A DNA stretch of 21,526 nucleotides, from NCBI GenBank assembly GCA_905250885.1, contig CAJNOQ010003073.1:1-21526 (forward strand). The letters are read 5' to 3'. Under the pieces are notes generated by a model. That model was not told the DNA's origin. It was given only the letters and a program-made list of their open reading frames with translations, and did not search any database. Of this stretch, positions 9,252-18,146 are shown one piece after another. Each line of letters starts with the position of its first letter. Within the stretch, counting starts at the first letter, position 1. The stretch is from Didymodactylos carnosus (Eukaryota > Rotifera > Eurotatoria > Philodinida > Philodinidae). The position numbers and the translations under genes were made by a program.

Positions 9252-9781
9252 TTTACATTTTCACAAAAAAAAGTCATAATTACACATTCTGCATGTTTAG
9301 ATGTAAGAAAAGTAATTCAATTTGATAACATTCCAAATGCTACCAAAGTCATCGGGCTGGTGCCAAATGGTTACTGTGGGACGAATTGGAATAATGTTGC
9401 TCATATGCATATATCAACGGCACAAGAATACGATAAACAAGGCTATTGTTTCACAAATGCCTTCAGTCCGAGCAACAAATACGTAGCGTTTAATAGCGGC
9501 GGAAATTCTATGTCAATATTGAGTACTACCAACATGAAAACATTTACGGCTGAATCATTTGAAGCTAGCTCAGCTACGAATAACGACTTAAATTTTACAA
9601 TTAGTGCATTACGAAACGGCCATGAACTGTGTAGGAAAGCCGTTACACTAACAAATGCACTAACATTAATAACACTTAATTGGACAAACATCGATACCAT
9701 AAGATTCCAAATACCGGCAGAGAAATATATTGCTGTGAGTAGAATCAATTTATTATCATAGATCTTTTATCAATCGAGCAA

Positions 9782-9787
9782 AATAAA
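9782..9787 (+). promoter_or_regulatory. Candidate polyadenylation signal AATAAA
   Basis: AATAAA occurs 20 bp after the TAG that ends the RING/TRAF reading frame. The position supports that stop over a longer model using the GTGAGT at 9735 as a donor. Confidence 0.45.
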
Positions 9788-10623
9788 TTGACATCGAATA
9801 TTACCTATGAAATATTATCCATTGCTGAAAAAGATTTGTATTCGTTATCTTTTTACTTTATAAAAGAAAGCTTAAGATAAAATATGTTGCTTCTAGCACA
9901 AACTTTGAAAATCAGAGTCCAACTTTAGGTCGAATTCTGAATACAATCATTGGTTTTAATTTTAGAGGGACTCAATAACACTTTCACGCCGGAGGCATCA
10001 ATATGATTCCTTTCATGGGTACTTCATACGATATTTTTTTCTTGGGCTTTAGTGCCAAATCATGCCAAAAATATGAATTCAGCTGTACTGATTATGAGTA
10101 TCTTATCTGTTTTCATTTTGCCGTGAAAAATGAAACTTTCTCTATAAGATATTTTTACTCGAATATGATATTTTATAAAATCGACGATCAGCAAACCCTC
10201 CTACCCCTTCGGAATGAAGAAAAAGGAGAATAATACTAGCAGCGGGGTGATTCTTTTGAAAGTGTACTAGAGTTTACATCGACTTTGTCTGAATTGTTCG
10301 AGAGTAACAGAACTAGTAGAACTCGGGCTCCTGATAACAAATATCACGTTTAAAAAATTTTAAAACGACGACATGGTGGTCTTCTAGACCTGTGGATATC
10401 CTATTTCACAGCAGAATAATCCTTTTGTGGGCATTTTCACCATTTTTTAGTGAAACACTTTTATGAGCTAGTACCACAAGATTAGCTTTTATATGTGCAG
10501 CCCTTTTTTGTAAACCATTTTTTCCCCATAAAATCATATCAACACAAGACAACAAAATAAGCATTCGACAGTACTTTGCAAGTTTCACTTTAACGGATTC
10601 GCGTTGCGATTAGGAAACATTTA
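9788..10623. other. No gene recognised downstream of the RING/TRAF gene
   Basis: An ATG frame at 10003-10233 (76 codons) and a minus-strand frame at 10406-10588 have no recognisable features. A 13-codon piece at 9968-10006 could be an alternative last exon (GTGAGT donor 9735, AG at 9967), but I prefer the simpler stop at 9761. Confidence 0.35.
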
Positions 10624-10992
10624 ATGATAGAATTTGAAAAATCCTATGATGTTTTCTCTGGAAAAATATTTTTCCATGAAAGTGCTTGGCCAAAGACAAA
10701 AACCTGTTTTTCTAATAGCCCATGTCGAGTACATGCGAGATATATGTTACAATATAATAATTCAAACAAAGTTGATGTAAACGTGGTACGTTCTCGAAAG
10801 AACAACCCAGCGGCCACTAGCAAAAAAAATAAAAATTTACCTTCCCCTCATTCCACACGTGCTCAGAAACTCCTATGTTTGCTGTTAGGAAAAATTATTA
10901 CAGGACAGCCCGCAAGTGTTTTTCCTACGAGATCTGGCAGAATTTTGTTGGTTGAAGAAAAAAGGATTTTGTCTCCCATGTCTATACTGTAG
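10624..10992 (+). CDS. Unrecognised 122-residue open frame, doubtful
   Basis: This ATG-initiated frame is among the longer plus-strand frames not tied to a known family. The predicted protein is basic, with a Lys/Asn/Ser-rich middle (SRKNNPAATSKKNKNLPSPH) and a short hydrophobic patch (LLCLLLGKII). There is no signal peptide, no cysteine pattern and no motif I recognise. An open frame of this size can occur by chance, although AT-rich sequence makes it less likely. No neighbour suggests a role. It could equally be an exon fragment or noise. Confidence 0.2.
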   Translation: MIEFEKSYDVFSGKIFFHESAWPKTKTCFSNSPCRVHARYMLQYNNSNKVDVNVVRSRKNNPAATSKKNKNLPSPHSTRAQKLLCLLLGKIITGQPASVFPTRSGRILLVEEKRILSPMSIL

Positions 10993-11364
10993 TCTTTTCT
11001 CACAATGTCTGTCCTAATAGGCGACCAATTCTGAAGATCGAATCATCGAATTATTTTGGTAATATTCGATATATCTATTCTCACACCTGTATTTAGAGAA
11101 AAGTTACAGAAAGGCGATGTTGAAGATTATGAGTGCTCAGTCCATAATTCCTTTTTCAGTTTAACTAAGAAACAGTCATTTTTCTCATACAAAGGCTTTC
11201 TTCCTTTTGATCGAACATCCGACAAGACGCGAAATGGCTTGTTTTCTGGATAAAGGACTCCTTCCACAATTCTATATCCGACCAACGAAACTTGCACGAA
11301 ACGTTTAGTGGCGTAGTTTAAGCACGAAAACAGATACATGCAATTGTATGAGCCATTATTACCC
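10993..11364. other. No gene recognised
   Basis: Overlapping short frames on both strands (11056-11253 plus, 11127-11339 minus) are mutually exclusive and featureless. I see no repeat structure. Confidence 0.35.
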
Positions 11365-11515
11365 TAGTCTAGAGTCCCGGCAGAAGTCCCGTTTTGTTGA
11401 AAAGTCCGGCGGGAGTCCCGATAGAATCCTGCAGGACTTCCTCACGAGGGTTTTTCCTCAAAAAGACATAGGGAGTCTTGCGGGAGTCCACAAAAAGTCC
11501 GGCGAGAGTCCCGTA
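11365..11515. repeat. GC-richer cluster of AGTCC(C)GGCGGGAGTCCCG-like units
   Basis: Four or five degenerate units of about 17 bp occur: GTCCCGGCAGAAGTCCCG, GTCCGGCGGGAGTCCCG, GTCTTGCGGGAGTCC and GTCCGGCGAGAGTCCCG, plus ATCCTGCAGGACTTCC. Base composition differs sharply from the AT-rich surroundings. The cluster sits just left of the element at 11542. Confidence 0.65.
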
Positions 11516-11541
11516 CACAAAAAATTTTATATTTTGCTGTA

Positions 11542-12191
11542 ATGAAATTCTAAATTCTAGAAGTCAAACACTTCGATAGAATCAAGTTCAACCACTTCCT
11601 ACTGAATTTTGGAATTATTCGTGTGTAGAATCTCCACAAATATCGGGCTCATAAAATACGACTTACCAATAGATAGTCCTTAAAAATGTTTACTCATTGC
11701 ATATACTTAAATATTTTCATTGCTACTTTCTACTCGTTGAATGACATTTTTTCTAAAAGTCATATTTCAAAAAATAGCGCGATTTTCCCCTTCCAGCTGC
11801 TGTCTGTAGAAAAAACATTATGAGTAAGCCATTTGTAGCTCAGAAAAGATCATTAATATAAAGTTTTATACGAAAAGGTTTACCTTTCTTTCTCCCACAA
11901 AAACAGTGGACAAATAGTTTTATATAGTTCGGGAATAGTTAATTGCTGCAAAGGAGCGATTTTTATGATCAAAATTAAATAAACGAGCTTTTACTACGGC
12001 AACAGATACCGAGTCGAGAAGATAGTATATATCTTTGAAAGAGCTGTTGATGCACTATCGAAAAATGAATACCTGATCTTCTCAGTATTTGTTGTAGTAC
12101 AGAAAAAAATTCGCAAAACATGCTGAGAATCAATGGGAAGTGGTTGAACTTGATTCTATCGGTGTTTGACCTCTAGAATTTAGAATTTCAT
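11542..12191. mobile_element. 650-bp TA-flanked element with ~65-bp terminal inverted repeats
   Basis: From both outer ends the sequence reads ATGAAATTCTAAATTCTAG, then A/G-AGTCAAACAC and GATAGAATCAAGTTCAACC (left 11542-11602, right about 12135-12191). TA flanks both edges (11540-11541 and 12192-12193), consistent with TA target duplication as in Tc1/mariner-type MITEs. There is no transposase. The interior is AT-rich without open frames. Confidence 0.85.
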
Positions 12192-12193
12192 TA

Positions 12194-13229
12194 TTGTAAA
12201 ATATAGTCAACATTAATTTTCTAGAGAATTAAATTGCGCATCTTTTGAAAACGGATTGAAGTTTTCTCAAGCTTTCTATACGGAAATAAAGTACCTCCAC
12301 CACTACTTTTGGATAACCCTAAGTACTTATCATTCATCCTACGTAATGTCCTTCTCACTAGAGACTCAGGATGATGTTACATACTACCAGAAGATACTCT
12401 CCTAGTCACATTTTACTGGAATCGCCTATGTCAAATTTCATCAATAAATCATTCATCTAAATCATCATCAAGTGCATTAAAAGTGGCAAAACGTCTAAGC
12501 GGTTGCACTGCCAGATATCGGGAGAGATTACTCGATAATTCTCTTTGGTACTGATATGCAAGCAAAAATGGCAAAAGCAAATAACAGTATAACAAAACAA
12601 GTCTGATCGTTCATAAAACTAGTCACATTTGACATGCTTAGTGCTTCATTCAATGACAATTTTGCCCGTTTTAAATCTGGAGGTGTTTGTGAAGACATAA
12701 AAGTGTTTGATCGGTTAGTAGCCGCAGGAGGAAAATTAGTAGGTAAATTCGTTTGAAGTTCTCTTTTGACAGAATTGATTGAGAAATTATGCTCAACGTC
12801 GCTTTTATCAACAGAAAAATTCTAAACTTAAAGATATATTCTCACAGAATTTTCGTTATATGCATTCTCGGACCTGCTTGCCGGAAAAGTTATTTTCATT
12901 TTTTAGTCTATTGCGGGAGCCGAATCCGGCAGCCAGGTCCGATAATGGAAATATAATACTGCAGCGAAAAGGAAAACAAGTAGTCGATCAATGAAAACAT
13001 GGCTGATACTTCTATGCACTGTGCGGTGTACACATTTCAATAGGATTAAAGAAAATGAGTAGGAATCTAGAAAATGTTTTCAGCTTTGTCGTTTCTTCGT
13101 ATGGTTAATATTTGGGCATAAAAATCTTGCGGATTTGATCACCGTAGTTTCCAAGAAAGTCAAAATGCATTACCATGTCAGAAGGATCAGCTGATCGTTT
13201 CCAGTAAATCACCCATCATAATCTTGCAA
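12194..13229. other. No gene recognised; short open stretches only
   Basis: A 45-codon open stretch (about 12620-12757) reads plausibly as protein (LVTFDMLSASFNDNFARFKS) but has no upstream ATG context or recognisable family. An ATG-less frame at 12779-12994 (TTG start) is also unidentified. Either could be an exon remnant. Confidence 0.3.
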
Positions 13230-13337
13230 ATGTATCATATGTGATACATGAACTCCATGTTCAAAAATTAAACGAATCACAGAGCATACATGGCATGTAT
13301 GCTATATGATTCATTATTGTCCATGTATTACATGGAC
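13230..13337. repeat. Cluster of perfect short hairpins
   Basis: Within 108 bp there are ATGTATCA-TATG-TGATACAT (13230-13249), AGCATACATG-G-CATGTATGCT (13283-13303) and GTCCATGTA-T-TACATGGAC (13319-13337). A short GAAC-TCCAT-GTTC lies at 13250-13262. GAATCA/TGATTC (13274-13279 / 13307-13312) extend the second stem. All share ATGTAT/CATG vocabulary, so they may be one decayed larger palindrome. Confidence 0.8.
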
Positions 13338-14860
13338 AGTGAACGTGTTAATAAACAGTTCAAATCAAATACGCCCAGACTTCTAGTAATCAAATCCCAA
13401 CAAAGTAATCAAGATCCGATGATTATACAGAGACAAATGATCAAGTAAAGGGTAATTAACAGACATCGTTAACAAGTGCTAGTAATGAAAGAAATGTTTA
13501 CCATCATCAGGATTAATTCTAGAATCGAACAGTTTTTCGACGATACAGTTCGAAAGAATTCAAAAAGTTTGAATAATACGAGATAAAGCTTTAGTTGGAT
13601 CGAAAACGATTATATCAACTTACGTCTGAGATCATTTATACTCAGAACGTAGAAATAGACAAAATTTTAGGACTCAGCTCTTGTTTCAGCATTTCAATAG
13701 CTCATTTGGCCCAGAATTTTGACTTATTTAAGCCTGGTGTATCAAAAACTTTTAGAGAAGAGATTGAAGGCAAACAAAAATGCGAAATTTAATAGATGTA
13801 ATGCTCATCTCTTTTATTTCGATCGATCCGGCAAAAAACCGTTTTGCAGTGTCCGATTACTTTTACACTCACTGTCTGGTCAACAGCATGTTGGTTAAAA
13901 TGTGCTGGTGTTGACCAAACAAATCGTTAAATAGGACATCAGAATATCTCTCTGAGCATGACGCTTTCCATACGAATGATTGAGAGTAAGTCTCTAAGTT
14001 ACCTTCGAATGGTAATGAAAACTCATGGAATCTGAGTAATTTTTGAAAATTTATACAGCCTTTAAAAGACCTTCAATACGTGTAGGAAATGATCGTCATA
14101 TGCAATTCAATGCCCTGCTGTCTACAAAACGGCGCGATCAGAAGCCGGCTTTGCAGTATCGCCAAATACTGAAAGAAGATTGTTGGTGAAGGAAGGTCGT
14201 TTTTATGATACTGAATGTATTGGAGGTTCTAATAGATTTCATAAGAAATGTCAAAAATTAATTTGAGACAGTTAATAGCAGGTGGTACAATTAATTTAGA
14301 AACCGGATAGTTTTATAACTATGTTTAAAAAAAGAACTAGTTACTACTGACTTTATCCTTTACTAACACAGATAAGGTTATAAAACACGGATTTTATACT
14401 ATTTACAAGACCATTTATTCCAGCTTTATTCATTGGTAATTTTTTGGGTCATTTTATTTTGATATAAACTATATTTATTTAATAATAATAAAATGAACCT
14501 AATAGCCGTCATCCAATATAGACACCACGGTTAAGAGTTATTGTACAAATGTTGTTCTTCCCGCATAAATCAAATAACACTAAATAGACAGAAAAAGAGA
14601 AAACAAAGCGAAAAAGAAAGGAAACGTAGCTCATACTGCAAGCAAACAAGTTAATCGTATAGAAAAGAAAAAAAGATACATATAATATATTAGAATCTGT
14701 TTTGTTTCGCATGCGTACCTATATGCGTAGCTATTATGTTTTACAGGTCTTTGTACAAGAAAACATTCAAGTTTATTTCGCAGTAATAATGTTTCTATGT
14801 CAATGTCAAGTTTGAAATTGTGCTATTTTATTCATTAGAATAGTTTAATTTTTTGTTAAC
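13338..14860. other. No gene recognised; possible exon remnant at 14093-14266
   Basis: An ATG-less open stretch of 57 codons at 14093-14266 has balanced composition (for example SEAGFAVSPNTERRLLVKEG) but no family I know. A 65-codon TTG frame at 13595-13792 is unidentified. A weak inverted repeat GGTCATTTTATT / AATAAAATGAACC flanks an AT-rich stretch at about 14447-14499. Confidence 0.3.
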
Positions 14861-15037
14861 TTGAACAAAATTTAATGAAGGAAAATAAATAAAAACAAAA
14901 CGAGCCAGAAACACCATGGGAAGGAAGGTGACAGCAAGCAGTCGTCACATTCTCTGCCCAACTGCGAAGCACAGGAACAAAAATCTTGAGAATGACATCA
15001 TTATAAGATAATAAAAAAAGAACGCAATACCGATGTA
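14861..15037 (+). repeat. Left arm of a 3.3-kb inverted-repeat pair
   Basis: From TTGAACAAAATTTAATGAA to ACCGATGTA this matches the reverse complement of 17952-18146 at roughly 90% or better, apart from about 23 bases present only in the right arm near 18110-18132. The arms bracket 15038-17951, which holds the GCC2/GCC3 gene. No target duplication is visible outside the arms. Confidence 0.9.
14916..15011 (+). CDS. 31-codon micro-ORF in the left arm, doubtful
   Basis: ATG at 14916 sits in a strong eukaryotic start context (ACACCATGGG). The frame runs 31 codons, MGRKVTASSRHILC... to ...NDIIIR, then TAA. The right-arm copy (minus strand 18073-17978) keeps the same start, length and stop. I count five base differences between the copies: three are silent and two change residues (I to T, R to K). 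The peptide is basic without a signal sequence. It could be a small protein, a first exon, or chance conservation of a recent duplicate. Confidence 0.22.
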   Translation: MGRKVTASSRHILCPTAKHRNKNLENDIIIR

Positions 15038-15543
15038 AGGTGCGCGCAATTCAAAAATCGAGCACTGTCTTAGTTTTCGGTTAGAAGCTACATATTCCGA
15101 CAGCCCTGACTGAGCTGATTCCGAATATCAACTTTTTATTTGAATTCGATAAGTTTTCGGATGGAGATCCTCAAAATACTGAGAGCAAAGAAAAGACAAA
15201 GGATTTGCGTCACTTTGAGGAAACTTGAGATTTCGTCCTCTTTCTCTCACTGTAACTTTCTGAATTTGATATATTCGGATTCAACATCGAAAACTGAGTC
15301 TAATCATGTGCCTTTGAGCCACACAGAAAAAAAAGCCCCGTGTTACACAATTTCGACAAGAGTAGGCGAGCGACATCATGAACTACTTTTCTCGCAAACC
15401 TATCTCCTTTCTGGTTTTGAAACTTTTCTGCGATCGTCATACGCCATTCGAATCGCCATTTAAAGCTGAATAAAAGTACTTATCGCTTTTTTTCTAATAT
15501 TCTTATCTTACTGAGAATACCCATTTTTTCCATTCCGGTGACA

Positions 15544-15882
15544 AAATCGCCAAAAAATGAGGTCATATTTTGAGTTTTTGACTACAAAAAATTTATCTTC
15601 AAGCAAAATGGGCATGGTATTCGGAATCAGTATGAAAAACTGCATCGAATAATATTTATTTTATCAAAAACTATTTTCCGTCAAAATCCAACCCGTACTC
15701 CTCAGGTATTTTTACTGAATTTTTCCATGAGGGGTTGGGTTTTGACGGAAAATAGTTTTTGATAAAATATAGATTATTCGATGCAGTTTTTCATACTGAT
15801 TCCGAATACCATGCCCATTTTGCTTGAAGATAAATTTTTTGTAGTCAAAAACTCAAAATACGACCTCATTTTTTGGCGATTT
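15544..15882. repeat. 151-bp-arm foldback with 37-bp spacer
   Basis: Bases 15544-15694 and 15732-15882 pair without gaps. Only a few mismatches are visible by eye (for example within GGTCATATT versus CGTATT). The arms run from AAATCGCCAAAAAATGAGG to GTCAAAATCCAACCC. There is no coding content. High arm identity implies a recent foldback duplication or a young MITE; TA or other target duplication is not evident. Confidence 0.92.
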
Positions 15883-15912
15883 GGTGTTTATGATAGTCAT
15901 TCGTGAAAATTA

Positions 15913-16038
15913 ATGGGAACAACGTTGCTGCATATTCATTCGTATATTGATGAATTATCTAGCCCAAGTAAAAACTATCTGTTAGTTATCTACCATAGCA
16001 GCACTATGGGCGTAAAAAAGAAGTCAAACCTCGTATAA
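15913..16038 (+). CDS. 41-codon ORF sharing a repeated exon-like segment, doubtful
   Basis: The ATG frame (MGTTLLHIHSYIDELSS...) ends at TAA 16036-16038. Its 68-bp core 15921-15988 recurs at 16220-16287. Of six base differences between the copies, four are third-position silent changes and two alter residues (Y/N, P/T), a pattern expected of sequence that was translated. No family is recognised. It may be a duplicated exon of a lost or unrecognised gene. Confidence 0.25.
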   Translation: MGTTLLHIHSYIDELSSPSKNYLLVIYHSSTMGVKKKSNLV

Positions 16039-16219
16039 GTAGAGGTTGGTTGTATACTACTCCTTAAGAGTGATACTGACCGTTAAAGTGTTGCTCAACT
16101 TCAACCGTCGTACATGATATATAACAGAACGTCAAGGTTTACTTTTACAGTTTTTTCTGCAAAAGCGAAATTTGTTCGATTCTGTCTGTTGTTTGTACAA
16201 CGATTGTCCTTGTGTGATA

Positions 16220-16439
16220 AACGTTGCTGCATATTCATTCAAATATTGATGAATTATCCAGTACAAGTAAAAACTATCTATTAGTTAATGGGAATAGCAA
16301 ATACAGTATTTTGTTAAAAAATCAATTATACAATTCTGCTCAAATCAGCGAAAAAGGGAAAGCAAACTTCGGACTATCCATCCGCAAACTTTTCCAGCTT
16401 CTGTGCTCAGTGATTAACACACATTGCCCAGAAGATTAA
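16220..16439 (+). CDS. Second copy of the exon-like segment with longer open frame, doubtful
   Basis: The frame open from 16221 to the TAA at 16437-16439 repeats LLHIHSNIDELSSTSKNYLLV and continues about 50 residues (NGNSKYSILLKNQLYNSAQ and onward to INTHCPED). It has no ATG at its start, since an in-frame TAA lies at 16218-16220, so an upstream exon would be needed. No domain is recognised. Confidence 0.25.
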
Positions 16440-16581
16440 GAAAGCTGAACTAGAATTGCAGCAGAATTGAAGTGGTACAGAATCAAAAGAAAATAATAAT
16501 AATTACAAATATTGTTATGCTAAAGAAAGATTCTTTGGTTGAATACATTAAAATAATTCTTCTAAGATGCAAATAATCTGT

Positions 16582-17499
16582 TTAGTTCCATGAACAAACG
16601 AACCTAGGCACTGTTTGTCCTTCGGTGCAATTTGATATTTTAGCTTGTGTACAGGAATTACAATCAAAAAGTCTTGTTATAAAAGGACATGTTCCACATG
16701 TGTTGTAACATGATGAATAACCAGGACTGGAGTTATAGGTTCCGGCTGGACAGGGTTTTGGACATATTTTTGGGTCATCGCAATAGTGTCCCGGAGGACA
16801 CTGATAACAACGGGTTGAATTTAAGAAGGTATTATACTGACCAGAACTACATTTTGTACAGACTGTTTGTCCTTCAGTTGAATAAGTTCCTATCGGGCAA
16901 GCTATTGGTAACTGATCCGCCGTCGGACAATAAAATCCTCCGGGACAAACATTACAAGAAACAGAACCATTTTCAACAGTAAACTGGCCATCGTAACATT
17001 TTGAGCAACTGGTACTGCTCGTACTCAACTGGTATGTACCAGGCGGACACATTATCGGAAGCATATCCGTTGTTGGGCAATAGTAACCTCTTGGACATGG
17101 TAAACATTCTGTTGCACTACTATTTGCTGAATAGTAACCTTGTGAACATGCACTACAAGAAGCGTATCCTTCATTGGGTGCATACTGGCCCGGATTACAT
17201 GGAACAGGTTCTTGATCTCGTCTTGGACACGAAAAACCTATGGGGCATTTATTACAATGATCGGAGCCAGCATATGAAGAATAATAGCCCGAAGCACACG
17301 TAGAGCAATAACTCTGTGTCCATCCGTCTGAATATTCGCCGGCAAGACATACGTATTCATCGATCCCATCTGAACAATAATGGCCGGGTGAACATGGATA
17401 ACATTGACCTTCATATGTATAATAGCCAGTGGAGCACGCCTGTTCTGATGATTGAATAATAATGCCAAACAGATAAATTACTAAGAACCACCAAACCAT
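16582..17499 (-). CDS. Secreted cysteine-rich protein with GCC2/GCC3-type repeats
   Basis: A single uninterrupted 305-residue frame starts at ATG 17499-17497. An upstream TTG is open but not a normal start, and the ATG places a signal peptide (MVWWFLVIYLFGIII, cleavage near SSEQA|C) at the N-terminus. The rest is about six cysteine-rich modules of 45-50 residues with the hallmark CxPGxYC / CPRGYYCPTTD / CPPGTYQ / CSKC pattern of GCC2/GCC3 (ephrin-receptor-like) repeats. They end in a divergent tail (CGTCPFITRLFDCNSC...). Several N-glycosylation sequons are present (NSS, NGS, NST). No transmembrane segment or GPI-type tail is seen, so secretion is expected. Such modules are disulfide-stabilised extracellular domains with no catalytic role, and the partner is unknown. 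It is the only intact, clearly identified gene here. It is intronless and lies inside the 14861-18146 inverted-repeat unit. Confidence 0.9.
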   Translation of the reverse strand: MVWWFLVIYLFGIIIQSSEQACSTGYYTYEGQCYPCSPGHYCSDGIDEYVCLAGEYSDGWTQSYCSTCASGYYSSYAGSDHCNKCPIGFSCPRRDQEPVPCNPGQYAPNEGYASCSACSQGYYSANSSATECLPCPRGYYCPTTDMLPIMCPPGTYQLSTSSTSCSKCYDGQFTVENGSVSCNVCPGGFYCPTADQLPIACPIGTYSTEGQTVCTKCSSGQYNTFLNSTRCYQCPPGHYCDDPKICPKPCPAGTYNSSPGYSSCYNTCGTCPFITRLFDCNSCTQAKISNCTEGQTVPRFVCSWN

Positions 17500-17521
17500 A
17501 TTGATTTGTGTATGCAACAGC

Positions 17522-17543
17522 TATATTTATGCCTGCGTTTATA
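17522..17543 (-). promoter_or_regulatory. Possible TATA-type promoter of the GCC2/GCC3 gene
   Basis: On the minus strand TATAAA (17543-17538) and ATAAATATA (17530-17522) lie 25-45 bp upstream of the ATG. In AT-rich DNA such matches are common, and the short distance would leave a very short leader. Confidence 0.25.
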
Positions 17544-17951
17544 CTTAAATCAGCAAAGAAATATTTGTTATAATCCCAAAAATCAGAATGAAGAAACCAG
17601 TGTTAACTAAATCGTAGTTGATAAGAACTACTTGGTTAACTTTAAAAATTACTTTTGGGTAATGTCAAATGATGGTGCAATGAAAGGCAGGTATGGCTAA
17701 ACGAGAAAAGAAAACAAAGTCATATTTTTTATTGATCATGCATCAGTGGCAACATACCTTCTCTCTCTTCTCTCTGTTTGGCTTTTGTTTACCATAAATT
17801 TTCCTTAATGATAGAAATGTATGTATGTGCATGTGTCATAGAACATGACTAAATTGTGCGTTTATTCGAAAAACAAAACTTGTAGAATCTGACCATTCCT
17901 CTTTTTATTTTTCTTCCTTGTCCAAGGCTAACACTATGATAGAAATGCATC

Positions 17952-18146
17952 TACATTGGTATCGCGTTCTTTTTTTATTATCTTATAATGATGTCATTCT
18001 CAAGGTTTTTGTTCTTGTGCTTCGCAGTTGGGCAGAGAGTATGACGACTGCTTGCTGTTACCTTCCTTCCCATGGTGTTTCTGGCTCGTTTTGTTTTTAT
18101 TTATTTTGCTTATTTATTTAATTTCTTTTCATTAAATTTTGTTCAA
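17952..18146 (-). repeat. Right arm of the 3.3-kb inverted-repeat pair
   Basis: This is the reverse complement of 14861-15037 with a few substitutions and about 23 extra bases (AAATAAATAAGC region). Outer ends are TTGAACAAAA on both sides. Neither arm has its own terminal repeats, so the pair acts as long termini of one unit or is two inverted copies of one short sequence. Confidence 0.9.
17978..18073 (-). CDS. 31-codon micro-ORF in the right arm, doubtful
   Basis: This is the inverted counterpart of the micro-ORF at 14916-15011, with the same ACACCATGGG start context, same length and same TAA. The residue differences are I to T and R to K. Its meaning is as uncertain as that of the left copy. 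Confidence 0.22.
   Translation of the reverse strand: MGRKVTASSRHTLCPTAKHKNKNLENDIIIR

Larger units (their letters stand above)
8443..9761 (+). pseudogene. RING / TRAF-type zinc-finger protein with C-terminal beta-rich domain, doubly disrupted
   Basis: Starting at ATG 8443, the frame gives a RING-like start (C21-x2-C24, C34, C42-x2-C45, then CPYKC), a TRAF-type zinc finger (GCEAVLSYEALEQHELQCGY), a second finger (CNKCQLKYQRKDRHSATLC), a coiled coil (about 8960-9193, rich in Q/K/E/L/I), and after a 58-bp intron a ~150-residue beta-rich domain (VPNGYCGTNWNNV, VAFNSGG, LNWTNIDTIRF). Proteins of this layout are normally cytosolic E3 ubiquitin-ligase-like adaptors. There are two breaks. TAA at 8551-8553 (codon 37) falls where I would expect a zinc-ligand Cys. 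A 10-bp tandem duplication at 8829-8848 shifts the frame by +1, and the next frame resumes exactly. The end at TAG 9759-9761 fits, with AATAAA about 20 bp downstream. Everything else is well kept, so loss looks recent. A sequencing error could explain one lesion but hardly both. Confidence 0.85.

Noticed and set aside
9735-10006. Second intron (GTGAGT donor, AG at 9967) and 13-codon last exon for the RING/TRAF gene
   Set aside because: Possible by frame, but the unspliced end already gives a sensible domain end and has AATAAA 20 bp downstream.
15140-15463. 107-codon plus-strand frame
   Set aside because: It begins at TTG and has low-information, Ser/Arg-rich composition and no domain.
16689-17468. 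Open frames on the opposite strand or other frames over the GCC2/GCC3 gene
   Set aside because: They are shadows of the strongly patterned cysteine-rich gene and show no features of their own.
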